Shown here in pieces: positions 25,071 through 33,462 of a stretch of DNA of 42,128 nt (position 1 is the first letter of the stretch; each line of letters opens with the position of its first letter). This DNA comes from Scalindua sp964437425 (GTDB lineage Bacteria; Planctomycetota; Brocadiia; Brocadiales; Scalinduaceae): positions 1 to 42,128 of the forward strand of contig CAYTGO010000025.1 of the NCBI GenBank assembly GCA_964437425.1, given 5' to 3'. Position numbers and translations under genes: made by a program. The notes under the pieces were generated by a model. That model was not told the DNA's origin. It made no database searches and was given only the letters and a program-made list of their open reading frames with translations.

Positions 25071-28067
25071 TTGAGAATAGTTGAATTTTCAACAAGAAGG
25101 CGGGTTACAGTTGTAATGCTAATGGCCACTCTTGTTATCTTCGGATTAATATCCTATAAGCGACTGCCTATAAACCTCCTACCTGACATTTCGTACCCGA
25201 CACTTACAGTGAGGACCGAATATCCAGGTGCAGCACCTAGCGAAATCGAGAATCTTATTTCAAAGCCGGTTGAAGATGCGGTGAGTGTGATCTCGGATGT
25301 AATACGCGTGAGTTCCAGGTCAAGATCTGATGTCTCTGAAGTGGTAATTGAGTTTGCGTGGAAAACCAATATGGACTTTGCTTCGATGGATGTACGTGAG
25401 AAGCTGGATCTGGTAGATCTGCCGGATGATGCAGAAAGGCCGGTTCTTATGCGCTTTGACCCATCTCTTGACCCAATCATGAGGCTNNNNNNNNNNNNNN
25501 NNNNNNNNNNNNNNNNNNNNNNNNNNNNNNNNNNNNNNNNNNNNNNNNNNNNNNNNNNNNNNNNNNNNNNNNNNNNNNNNNNNNNNGAATATATCGTAAG
25601 GACTTTTAATGAGTTCCGGCAGGTAGAGGAAATAAATGATATAGTCATAGATTTTAGAAATAAAGCTGCTATTCGGGTAAAGGACGTTGGAAGTGTAAGC
25701 AAGAGCTATAAGGAACGTGATGTAATAACCCGGGTAAACGGAAAAGAGAGTGTAGAAGTTGCCATATTTAAAGAAGCCGATGCAAATACGGTAACGGTTG
25801 CAAGATTGGTGAAGGGACAGTTAGGTGGAATAGAAAAAAAACTGAGGAAGTTTTCCGGCTCTATCAGATTGGACATAACGTTTGACCAATCCAGATTCAT
25901 TGAAAGTTCAATAAAAGAGGTAATTTCAACTGCACTCTGGGGTGGCATTTTGGCGGTAATAGTACTCTTTTTATTTCTGAGAAGTATTAAGAGTACACTG
26001 ATTATCGGGCTTGCAATTCCCATTTCCATTATATCAACATTCTTCTTCATGTATATGTCAGGAGTATCACTGAATATAATGTCTTTAGGCGGTATGGCGC
26101 TTGGTATCGGGATGCTTGTAGATAACGCGATAGTTGTACTCGAAAGTGTTGACCGGTATCATAAAAGTGGTCATAGTACAATTGATTCTGCTGTGAAGGG
26201 TGCAAGTGAGGTTGGCGGGGCAGTGATTGCTTCAACTCTTACTACCATATGCGTCTTTATACCCATAATTTTTGTTAAAGGTATAGCCGGCCAATTATTT
26301 AATGATCAGGCACTTACCGTAACCTTCTCGCTTCTGATCTCGCTTCTTGTTGCTATTACACTGATTCCGATGTTGTCTTCAGTGGGAATCACACGAAGGA
26401 GAACGATGGATGTACAAAGAGAGGTGAGAAATGATTCCGCAAGTAGTAGTAACTCACTGCCATCAAGAATTCTTTATATAATACTTTACCCATTGTTCTT
26501 TGTGTTTAACGCTGTTTTCTCTACGATTACGAAAGTCTATCCGGGAGTTCTTGGCTTTGCGCTATCAAATAAATTAATAGTGTTCATTGCTGCATTTTCA
26601 ATACTTGGAGGTTCATGGTGCTTGTTCATAAATCTGGGCAAGGAACTTATACCGGAACTGAGTCAGGGTGAGTTTTCCATCAATGTCAGGAAACCAACCG
26701 GAACTCCACTTTCAGGTACACTGGAAACTGTCAAGGAAATTGAAAATATAGTAAGCAATAATTCTGAGATAGAGACAATATACACGATAGCCGGATCGAC
26801 CAGTCAGGCAGGTGGAACCATAGCAGAAGAGAGGGAGAACATAGGAGAAATTAATATAAGTTTAAGAGAGAAATCTAATCGCAGCCTGGAGGAAGACGTA
26901 ATGGCCGATTTAAGAGAAAGGTTCAAACCGATTCCGGCAGTTGAATATAAATTTTCACGACCGGCCTACTTCAGTTATGCAACACCTGTTGAGGTAGAGA
27001 TAAAGGGTTATAACCTTAACGTAATCGAAAGATTATCAGAAGTGGTTATGGCTAAAATGGTGGAGGTTGAAGGACTTACTGATATTAAGTCTACGGTAGA
27101 GGAGGGAATACCGGAAGTTCAAATCATCTTTGATAGACAAAAACTGTCACAACTTGGATTAGATTTAAACACGATAGCCAACAATGTTCGTGATAACGTC
27201 CTTGGAAATGTCAGCACAGAATTTTCCAATAGGGACAGGGAAATTGACATTCGTGTTCGTGCAAGAAAAAAAGATATTGGAAGTGTCGAGGATTTGGGAA
27301 ATTTTATAGTTAATCCTGAAGGAGAGCGGCCAATTTCTCTGGCTGCAGTTGCAGATATTAACATTGAAAAAACCCCCGGTGAAATAAGGCGCCTGAATCA
27401 GGAACGTGTAGCTGTAGTCTCTGCAAATCTTGTTGGCAGAGACTTACGCAGTTCAGTTACGGATATAGAGAAAAAGATTTCAAATATCAGGATGCCTGAT
27501 GGTTACGAGGTATCTGTCAGCGGACAGAGCCGTGAGATGCTTGTGGCATTTTCGAGTATGTCCTTTGCTATACTTTTGGCAATATTTCTGGTTTATATTG
27601 TAATGGCGTCACAATTCGAATCGCTCCTTCACCCTTTTGTGATAATGTTTACTATACCATTTGCTCTGGTAGGTGTAGCGGCGGCGTTGTTTATAACATC
27701 AAAACCTGTGAGTGTAATTGTATTAATAGGTGTTGTCATGCTGGCGGGTATTGTAGTAAACAATGCAATCATTCTTGTTGATTGTATCAACTTCCGCATA
27801 AAAGAAGGAATGCCGAGGCGGGAAGCTATTGTCGAGGGAGGCAAGATACGACTTCGTCCGATATTGATGACTACTACCACTACCATACTTGGATTGCTTC
27901 CATTAGCGTTGGGTTTTGGTGAGGGTGCAGAACTCAGGATGCCTATGGGTATTACAGTAATCGGTGGATTACTCTTCTCAACACTTCTCACCCTCATACT
28001 GGTACCAATAGTATACGACATTGTAGAAAAGATAAAAGAATCGGTTTGGAAAAAAAATAATATTTAA
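25071..28067 (+). CDS. RND multidrug/solute efflux pump (HAE1-like), interrupted by a scaffold gap
   Basis: This is an inner-membrane proton-driven exporter. It starts FSTRRRVTVVMLMATLVIFG (first helix), with RLPINLLPDISYPTLTVRTEYPGAAPSEIE, and later shows the helix-4 motif GMALGIGMLVDNAIVVLE, in which one of the paired AcrB aspartates is Asn. A second half follows with NKLIVFIAAFSILGG and VVMLAGIVVNNAIILVD. TTG at 25071 is the start, supported by AGGAG (25058-25062) eight nt upstream. Bases 25487-25586 are N; RND relatives have about 85 residues between DPIMRL and the EYIVRT-like strand, whereas the Ns represent about 33, so the true gap is probably larger than drawn. The reading frame across it is not proven. 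It forms a pair with the upstream fusion protein. Confidence 0.92.
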   Translation: MRIVEFSTRRRVTVVMLMATLVIFGLISYKRLPINLLPDISYPTLTVRTEYPGAAPSEIENLISKPVEDAVSVISDVIRVSSRSRSDVSEVVIEFAWKTNMDFASMDVREKLDLVDLPDDAERPVLMRFDPSLDPIMRXXXXXXXXXXXXXXXXXXXXXXXXXXXXXXXXXXEYIVRTFNEFRQVEEINDIVIDFRNKAAIRVKDVGSVSKSYKERDVITRVNGKESVEVAIFKEADANTVTVARLVKGQLGGIEKKLRKFSGSIRLDITFDQSRFIESSIKEVISTALWGGILAVIVLFLFLRSIKSTLIIGLAIPISIISTFFFMYMSGVSLNIMSLGGMALGIGMLVDNAIVVLESVDRYHKSGHSTIDSAVKGASEVGGAVIASTLTTICVFIPIIFVKGIAGQLFNDQALTVTFSLLISLLVAITLIPMLSSVGITRRRTMDVQREVRNDSASSSNSLPSRILYIILYPLFFVFNAVFSTITKVYPGVLGFALSNKLIVFIAAFSILGGSWCLFINLGKELIPELSQGEFSINVRKPTGTPLSGTLETVKEIENIVSNNSEIETIYTIAGSTSQAGGTIAEERENIGEINISLREKSNRSLEEDVMADLRERFKPIPAVEYKFSRPAYFSYATPVEVEIKGYNLNVIERLSEVVMAKMVEVEGLTDIKSTVEEGIPEVQIIFDRQKLSQLGLDLNTIANNVRDNVLGNVSTEFSNRDREIDIRVRARKKDIGSVEDLGNFIVNPEGERPISLAAVADINIEKTPGEIRRLNQERVAVVSANLVGRDLRSSVTDIEKKISNIRMPDGYEVSVSGQSREMLVAFSSMSFAILLAIFLVYIVMASQFESLLHPFVIMFTIPFALVGVAAALFITSKPVSVIVLIGVVMLAGIVVNNAIILVDCINFRIKEGMPRREAIVEGGKIRLRPILMTTTTTILGLLPLALGFGEGAELRMPMGITVIGGLLFSTLLTLILVPIVYDIVEKIKESVWKKNNI
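25487..25586. other. Assembly gap of 100 N
   Basis: Exactly 100 N bases interrupt the RND pump gene. The round number indicates a placeholder of unknown length rather than a measured distance. Confidence 0.97.
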
Positions 28068-28216
28068 AGAAGGATTTTATACAGCTTTTGATCTCCCTTG
28101 CACTTTTTCGTCTGTTAATAATCACTCTTTTGTTTGCAATTATACTCGCAATGTGGTAGCTTTCTGTACACCGCGTAGAGGCAGAAAATCCATCCCTTTC
28201 ATGAAAATCTGATTAT

Positions 28217-29455
28217 ATGGAAACAGATAAAGAAGACATTGTTGCTGACCAGTACGAAAAGTGGGTCTATCCGGAGCCCATCAAAGATCTGGCGGAAGAC
28301 AGGGCCAAAGGGAGGACGGATGCTACCAGTGTTCGGATGGTCCATTTGATGTATTGGCCAGACGGTAGCTATTTAAAGCGCTACGACAAAAATCTCAACA
28401 TTCTTATAGCGGGATGTGGTGCCAATGCTGCAGCAAGATTTGCTTATGAACATCCAAAATCTAATATTGTAGGTATTGATCTCAGCACAACAAGTTTGAA
28501 GCACGAAGAGTTCCTCAAAGAAAAGCATAATTTAACCAACCTGACTCTTCATAAGATGCGCATAGAACTGGTGGCTGAGCTTGGTCAGGAATTTGACTTT
28601 ATAGAATCTTCCGGTGTGCTGCATCACCTTCCGGATCCACAGGCTGGCCTCGCTGCACTCAAAGACGTTTTAAAGCCAGATGGTGTTATGGCTATCATGC
28701 TTTATGGTCTCTATGGCCGGGTTGGAACTTATATGCTTCAATCTCTTTTTCATCAGCTGGGACTTAGACAGGGAGATGAGGATGTTAAGGCGGTTAAGCA
28801 GGCCTTACAAAATCTTAATCCTCACCATCTCGCACATCACTATATTAATGATAACAGCGACATGAGATTTGATGCTGGTATTGTTGACTCCTTTCTACAT
28901 GGCATGGATAGGCCATATACTGTTCAAGATTGCCTGGACTTTGTAGAGAGGGGAGATCTGGTATTTCGGGGCTGGATTAACAGTTATGATTACTATCCTG
29001 ACGGCCAGATTCCGGAGAGTAGTCCTATTTTCTCACGAATACAATCCTTACCGGAGGAAGATATCTGGAAGGTAATGGAACTGCTCCATAGCCAGATTCG
29101 GATGCATCTGTTTTATGTCTGCAAAAAAGATGTACTACCAGAAACTTACACCATTGACTTTGATGGCCCAAAGTTCCTGGATATCATTCCTCACCAGCGT
29201 ATACATAAATATACTGCTTCTGATCCTGTAGCAGGCGAACCTGCTATGATCACCCGTCTGCCTTATCCGGCAATTACGCTCAACGAATGGCAGGCAAAAT
29301 TGTTTAATCTGTTTGACGGCAGAAAAACGGTTAGGGAGATTATGTCAAAGTGTGAAATTAGAGAGGCGGAAGAAACCATAACCGTATTCTTTCGTAACTT
29401 CCTCCATAGTCTGTGGCGGATGGGACACATATATATTCAAATTCCTGAAGTATAG
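28217..29455 (+). CDS. SAM-dependent methyltransferase with C-terminal PqqD-like/winged-helix extension (412 aa)
   Basis: The N-terminus (IVADQYEKWVYPEPIKDL) leads into a class I Rossmann methyltransferase: motif I NILIAGCGANAAARFA, motif II NIVGIDLSTTSLKHEE, FDFIESSGVLHHLPDPQAGL and LKPDGVMAIMLYG. It therefore probably methylates a small molecule or lipid. The middle region (about 190-320) is not assigned. The last 65 residues (LNEWQAKLFNLFDGRKTVREIMSKC ... LWRMGHIYIQ) resemble a PqqD-like or winged-helix module. The substrate is unknown. It starts 149 nt after the pump gene, without a clear ribosome-binding site. Confidence 0.82.
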   Translation: METDKEDIVADQYEKWVYPEPIKDLAEDRAKGRTDATSVRMVHLMYWPDGSYLKRYDKNLNILIAGCGANAAARFAYEHPKSNIVGIDLSTTSLKHEEFLKEKHNLTNLTLHKMRIELVAELGQEFDFIESSGVLHHLPDPQAGLAALKDVLKPDGVMAIMLYGLYGRVGTYMLQSLFHQLGLRQGDEDVKAVKQALQNLNPHHLAHHYINDNSDMRFDAGIVDSFLHGMDRPYTVQDCLDFVERGDLVFRGWINSYDYYPDGQIPESSPIFSRIQSLPEEDIWKVMELLHSQIRMHLFYVCKKDVLPETYTIDFDGPKFLDIIPHQRIHKYTASDPVAGEPAMITRLPYPAITLNEWQAKLFNLFDGRKTVREIMSKCEIREAEETITVFFRNFLHSLWRMGHIYIQIPEV

Positions 29456-29770
29456 GGAATTGCTCTGTATGCTAACACAAGCGTTGAGCACCAATTGGAA
29501 TATTACTATTGACACGAAAATTTAAATAACATAAAATCCCATTTTACTATTTTGTGTGTATATATTAGGTAAGTATATATTTCCAGCTGAATTCCATTCA
29601 GATGTAGGGAGTTTTCTCCACTTGAACGTTTTTCCCGTCTATCAGATTAGGTGACCTATTTAAATGGCGTATCACCCTCCTCTGTTTTTTGTATGCATAA
29701 CACATCTGTGCCCCATTGAATAACCAATTTTATTAAATACTGAGAATAGTATTGTTGCGTTTGTAATACC
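29456..29770 (+). other. Intergenic region upstream of the SulP gene
   Basis: These 315 nt hold a good promoter (29509-29537) and otherwise AT-rich sequence. No terminator, small gene or strong dyad was recognised. Confidence 0.5.
29509..29537 (+). promoter_or_regulatory. Sigma-70-type promoter upstream of the SulP transporter
   Basis: A perfect TTGACA (29509-29514), a 17-nt spacer and TAAAAT (29532-29537). The leader to the ATG at 29771 would be about 225 nt. Confidence 0.55.
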
Positions 29771-31330
29771 ATGTTTAACTTTTATATTCAAAGACGTGTA
29801 AATATAAAGGATGATGTTCTGTCCGGTCTGACCGTAGCACTGGCACTAGTGCCGGAGGCGGTTGCATTCTCCTTTGTTGCCGGTGTAGAGCCTCTTGTCG
29901 GTTTATATGCAGCGTTCATAGTCGGTCTTATCACGGCAGTCGCCGGTGGTAGGCCTGGAATGATATCAGGTGCTACTGGCGCCCTGGCGGTAGTAATGAT
30001 TGAGCTTGTCGCAAAGAACGGTGTTGAGTACCTGTTTGCAGCGGTTGTGTTGATGGGTATTATTCAGATAACTGCAGGGCTCTTGCGTCTGGGCAAGTAC
30101 ATCAGTCTGATACCTCATCCGGTAATGCTGGGATTTGTCAATGGCCTTGCAATTGTAATATTGCTCTCTCAGTTGAGACATTTTCAATTACCCGGAGACA
30201 TGGGGATGTTGACATGGATGCATGGAACAACGTTATGGATTATGATAGGATTAGTTGTGTCTACAATGGTAATTATTCACTTTCTTCCACGTTTGACGCG
30301 TGCCGTTCCCGCTCCACTGATCGCTATTTTAGTAATTTCGGCAGTAGTAATTGGGTTCAATATAAATACGCTACAGGTAAGTGATATGGCCTCTGTTGCC
30401 GGCGGATTACCACAATTTCACATTCCAATGATTCCTCTGAACTGGCATACACTCAGCATTATCTGGCCGTATTCAATTATACTTGCTGCTATTGGTCTTC
30501 TAGAGTCTCTGATGACATTGTCACTGGTTGACGAGATTACAGAAACCCGTGGCCAAGGTAGCAGAGAATGCCTTGGTCAGGGTATAGCAAACGTAGTTGC
30601 CGGTTTTTTCGGGACGATGGGAGGGTGCGCCATGATAGGACAAAGCATGATAAATGTAAATTCCGGTGGCCGTGGCAGATTGTCAGGTATTTCAGCAGCA
30701 ATTTTCCTCCTATTGTGTATTTTATTTGGATCTAAGTACATAGAAATGATTCCGCTTGCTGCACTGGTGGGAGTTATGTTTATGGTTGTACTAAGTACTT
30801 TTGAGTGGTCATGTATACGTATAATTCACAAGATGCCACGCGCTGACGCGTTCGTGTTAGTCCTCGTTTCTAGTGTAACGGTGTTTACTGATCTTGCGAT
30901 TGCAGTGGCTGCAGGTGTAATCGTATCTGCGCTGGTTTTTGCGTGGAAAAGCGGAAAGACCATCCAATTGGACTCACTCGTAAGCACACCAAGATTATGT
31001 GTATATGGTCTGTCAGGCCCACTGTTTTTCGGGTCGGTGCGAAAGTTCCTTGATTCATTTGATCCGTATAAGGATCCGGATAATGTAGTCATAGACTTCA
31101 GGCACTCGAAAGTATGCGACCAGTCAGGTCTTGAAGCAATCAAGTCACTCTCAGATCGCTATTTTAATGTAGGTAAACGGCTACACCTGAAACATCTCAG
31201 CGAGGAATGCCGTAGTTTCCTGAAAAGTATGGAAGTATTTGTAGGTGTAAACGTTATCCGGAAACCACAATTTCGCATGATACCAAGTCATGAAAAGCTG
31301 AAGTTGGTGCTTCCGGAAACTGAGCCTTAA
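29771..31330 (+). CDS. SulP-family anion permease with STAS domain (519 aa)
   Basis: The transporter starts NIKDDVLSGLTVALALVPEAVAFSFVAGVEPLVGLYAAF, the SulP signature region, and continues with about a dozen hydrophobic segments, including PHPVMLGFVNGLAIVILLSQL and GLLESLMTLSLVDEITETRG. Residues about 405-515 form a STAS domain (VYGLSGPLFFGSVRKFLDSF, VIDFRHSKVCDQSGLEAI). SulP proteins carry sulfate, bicarbonate or other anions with Na+ or H+; the substrate cannot be told here. The serine in the DQSG motif is present, so STAS phosphorylation is possible. The gene is apparently single, convergent with yjbQ. Confidence 0.95.
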   Translation: MFNFYIQRRVNIKDDVLSGLTVALALVPEAVAFSFVAGVEPLVGLYAAFIVGLITAVAGGRPGMISGATGALAVVMIELVAKNGVEYLFAAVVLMGIIQITAGLLRLGKYISLIPHPVMLGFVNGLAIVILLSQLRHFQLPGDMGMLTWMHGTTLWIMIGLVVSTMVIIHFLPRLTRAVPAPLIAILVISAVVIGFNINTLQVSDMASVAGGLPQFHIPMIPLNWHTLSIIWPYSIILAAIGLLESLMTLSLVDEITETRGQGSRECLGQGIANVVAGFFGTMGGCAMIGQSMINVNSGGRGRLSGISAAIFLLLCILFGSKYIEMIPLAALVGVMFMVVLSTFEWSCIRIIHKMPRADAFVLVLVSSVTVFTDLAIAVAAGVIVSALVFAWKSGKTIQLDSLVSTPRLCVYGLSGPLFFGSVRKFLDSFDPYKDPDNVVIDFRHSKVCDQSGLEAIKSLSDRYFNVGKRLHLKHLSEECRSFLKSMEVFVGVNVIRKPQFRMIPSHEKLKLVLPETEP

Positions 31331-31372
31331 ACTGCGAACTGAGAGAAGTGTTAATTAGTATTGCATGCTTTC

Positions 31373-31792
31373 TTATTCTCCAATAATCTTCACCAAGACC
31401 CTTTTTTTTCGTCTGCCGTCAAACTCTCCGTAGAAAATCTGTTCCCATGGTCCAAAGTCAAATCTGCCATCGGTGATCGCGACAACAACTTCACGGCCCA
31501 TTACCTGTCGCTTGAGGTGTGCATCTCCGTTATCCTCGCCTGTATTGTTGTGACGGTATTGGGAAAGTGGTTCATGGGGCGCCAGTTTTTCCAGCCACTC
31601 CTCATAATCGTGATGAAGACCGGACTCATCATCATTTATAAAGACTGATGCAGTGATGTGCATGGCATTGACCAGGACAAGGCCTTCCTGAACACCGCTC
31701 TCTTTGAGACAGGAATTTACTTCAGGGGTGATGTTTATAAACTCTCTTCTCTTCGTAACATTAAACCATAGCTCCTTTCGATAACTTTTCAT
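31373..31792 (-). CDS. yjbQ: YjbQ/UPF0047 family protein (139 aa)
   Basis: The complete small family fold is visible: FINITPEVNSCLKESGVQEGLVLVNAMHITASVFINDDESGL, then LAPHEPLSQYRHNNTGEDNGDAHLKRQVMG and GRFDFGPWEQIFYGEFDGRRKKRVLVKIIG. The conserved His residues of the NAMHIT and DAHLK segments are kept. Members have been reported to have weak thiamine phosphate synthase activity in E. coli, but the physiological role is unsettled. It is convergent with the SulP gene, 42 nt away, with no terminator between. Confidence 0.92.
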   Translation of the reverse strand: MKSYRKELWFNVTKRREFINITPEVNSCLKESGVQEGLVLVNAMHITASVFINDDESGLHHDYEEWLEKLAPHEPLSQYRHNNTGEDNGDAHLKRQVMGREVVVAITDGRFDFGPWEQIFYGEFDGRRKKRVLVKIIGE

Positions 31793-31851
31793 CTAAATAC
31801 ACTCCTTTATGTAATTATAAATATATGCATATAGTTCAATATTGATAACCT

Positions 31852-31899
31852 TTCGACTCACACCCCTGTGATATCATTCTGCACCGAGTCGAAGGGTGT
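31852..31899. repeat. REP/MITE-like palindromic element
   Basis: TTCGACTC (31852-31859) is complementary to GAGTCGAA (31886-31893), and the adjoining ACACCC (31860-31865) is complementary to GGGTGT (31894-31899). On the minus strand it begins ACCCTTCGACTCGG, very like the CCCTTCGACTCGCTCAGGG palindromes scattered through many environmental bacterial genomes. The order A-B-A'-B' means the two stems cannot form as a simple nested hairpin. Confidence 0.5.
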
Positions 31900-31931
31900 G
31901 TGTGTTGTAATAGCCATATCAATTATAACGG

Positions 31932-31959
31932 TTGACAACTCATTTCACCATACTATAGA
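31932..31959 (+). promoter_or_regulatory. Sigma-70-type promoter for the YihY/BrkB gene
   Basis: Perfect TTGACA (31932-31937), 16-nt spacer, TATAGA (31954-31959). The leader to the ATG at 32102 is about 135 nt. Confidence 0.55.
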
Positions 31960-32101
31960 ATAATCTGAAAATGCTAAAGGTACATAACGTTTGGAGTGAA
32001 CTAAACTTGTGGAAGAATATTTTTTTGCTTAACGAATTTTTACTCACTTCTTATCCGCACAGTTTTGCATCGTTATGATTTTTAAATAAGGTTTTAATCA
32101 T

Positions 32102-33430
32102 ATGAAAACAATGTTATCCGGAATTATTAATTATGTAACAACTGATATCTGGAGGATTCGTCTAAAAGACCATCCTCGCAAAAAAATATTCTTTATTACT
32201 CAGCTTAGGGTAGTGATACTGGCATTGCGAGGTTTCTATGAAGATAAGTGTAGTTTAAGGGCATCAGCCTTAACCTTCTACTCTTTGCTCTCAATTGTTC
32301 CTGTTGTCGCACTGGTCTTTGGCATAGCAAAGGGATTTGGTTCTGATAAGGCCCTGGAAAAGCAACTTCTTGGAAAATTTCCCGGTCAGGAAGAGGTGCT
32401 CATGCAGATTATGGAATTTGCGCGTTCGCTTCTTGATCAAACCAAAGGAGGGATGGTGGCTGGTATTGGCCTGGCAGTTCTGTTCTGGATAGTCATTAAA
32501 CTTTTAAGTAATATTGAGCACTCTTTTAATGATATCTGGGGAATAAAGAAACCAAGAAGTGCGGTAAGGAAAATAACAGATTATATTTCTATAATGCTTA
32601 TTTGCCCTGTTCTAATAATTGTGTCGAGTGGTCTTACTGTGTTCATAATTACTCAGATAACTCTCATAACCGAAAGATTTTCAATTTTAGGGTTTTTCAG
32701 CCCTCTTATATTCTTCTCGTTCAAACTTCTGCCTTATTGCGTAATCTGTGGTGCCTTTACTTTTATCTATATTTTTATGCCTAACACGAAGGTTAAATTC
32801 TTGTACGGTCTCATAGCAGGTGTGATTGCAGGCGTAACTTATCAATTTGCACAATGGGGCTATATCCATTCCCAGGTTGGCGTAGCTCAGTATAATGCTA
32901 TTTACGGAAGTTTTGCGGCATTACCTCTTTTCTTAGTATGGTTACAAATTAGCTGGTTGATTGTCCTTTTCGGGGCAGAAATTTCTTTTGCTCTTCAGAA
33001 TATAGATACATATGAATTCGAGCCGGATTGTTCTCGCGTAAGTCTCTCATACAAGAGACTGCTTGCTTTACAGATAACTCACTTAATAACAAAGAATTTT
33101 TCTAACGAAGTTAAGCCTTTAACCGCAAGCGAAATTTCTCATGCCCTGGAAATACCTATTCGGTTGGTTAATCAAATTCTTTACGAATTAGTCGAGAGTG
33201 GGGTTGCTGCAGAGACCAAAACTGAAGATGATCTGGAGTCCGCATATCAACCAGCATGTACTATTGATCTACTCACCATAAAGCACGTAATTGATGCCTT
33301 GGACAAAAGTGGAACTGACGATATACCTGTAGCACAAAACAGGGAATTAAAAGTATTGCTAAGCACACTGGAAACTTTTAACGACACAATTGAAAAATCT
33401 TCAGCTAACAAACTGTTGAAAGATATATAA
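32102..33430 (+). CDS. YihY/BrkB-family membrane protein with C-terminal winged-helix-like domain (442 aa)
   Basis: The family core spans about residues 30-300: LRASALTFYSLLSIVPVVALVFGIAKGFG, LLSNIEHSFNDIWGIKKPRS and YGSFAALPLFLVWLQISWLIVLFGAEISFA, with six membrane helices. Residues about 320-390 (LLALQITHLITKNFSNEVKPLTASEISHALEIPIRLVNQIL) look like a winged helix, as in the longer members of the family. The function is not established; older ribonuclease BN claims are disputed. It precedes the lipoprotein gene by 32 nt and may share its transcript. Confidence 0.9.
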   Translation: MKTMLSGIINYVTTDIWRIRLKDHPRKKIFFITQLRVVILALRGFYEDKCSLRASALTFYSLLSIVPVVALVFGIAKGFGSDKALEKQLLGKFPGQEEVLMQIMEFARSLLDQTKGGMVAGIGLAVLFWIVIKLLSNIEHSFNDIWGIKKPRSAVRKITDYISIMLICPVLIIVSSGLTVFIITQITLITERFSILGFFSPLIFFSFKLLPYCVICGAFTFIYIFMPNTKVKFLYGLIAGVIAGVTYQFAQWGYIHSQVGVAQYNAIYGSFAALPLFLVWLQISWLIVLFGAEISFALQNIDTYEFEPDCSRVSLSYKRLLALQITHLITKNFSNEVKPLTASEISHALEIPIRLVNQILYELVESGVAAETKTEDDLESAYQPACTIDLLTIKHVIDALDKSGTDDIPVAQNRELKVLLSTLETFNDTIEKSSANKLLKDI

Positions 33431-33462
33431 GATCTCCTGCTGTAAAACCTCATTTATACTTG

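Larger units (their letters stand above)
31793..32101. other. Divergent intergenic region with repeat and promoter
   Basis: These 309 nt separate yjbQ (minus) from the YihY/BrkB gene (plus). They contain the palindromic repeat at 31852-31899 and the promoter at 31932-31959. No further gene is visible. Confidence 0.5.
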
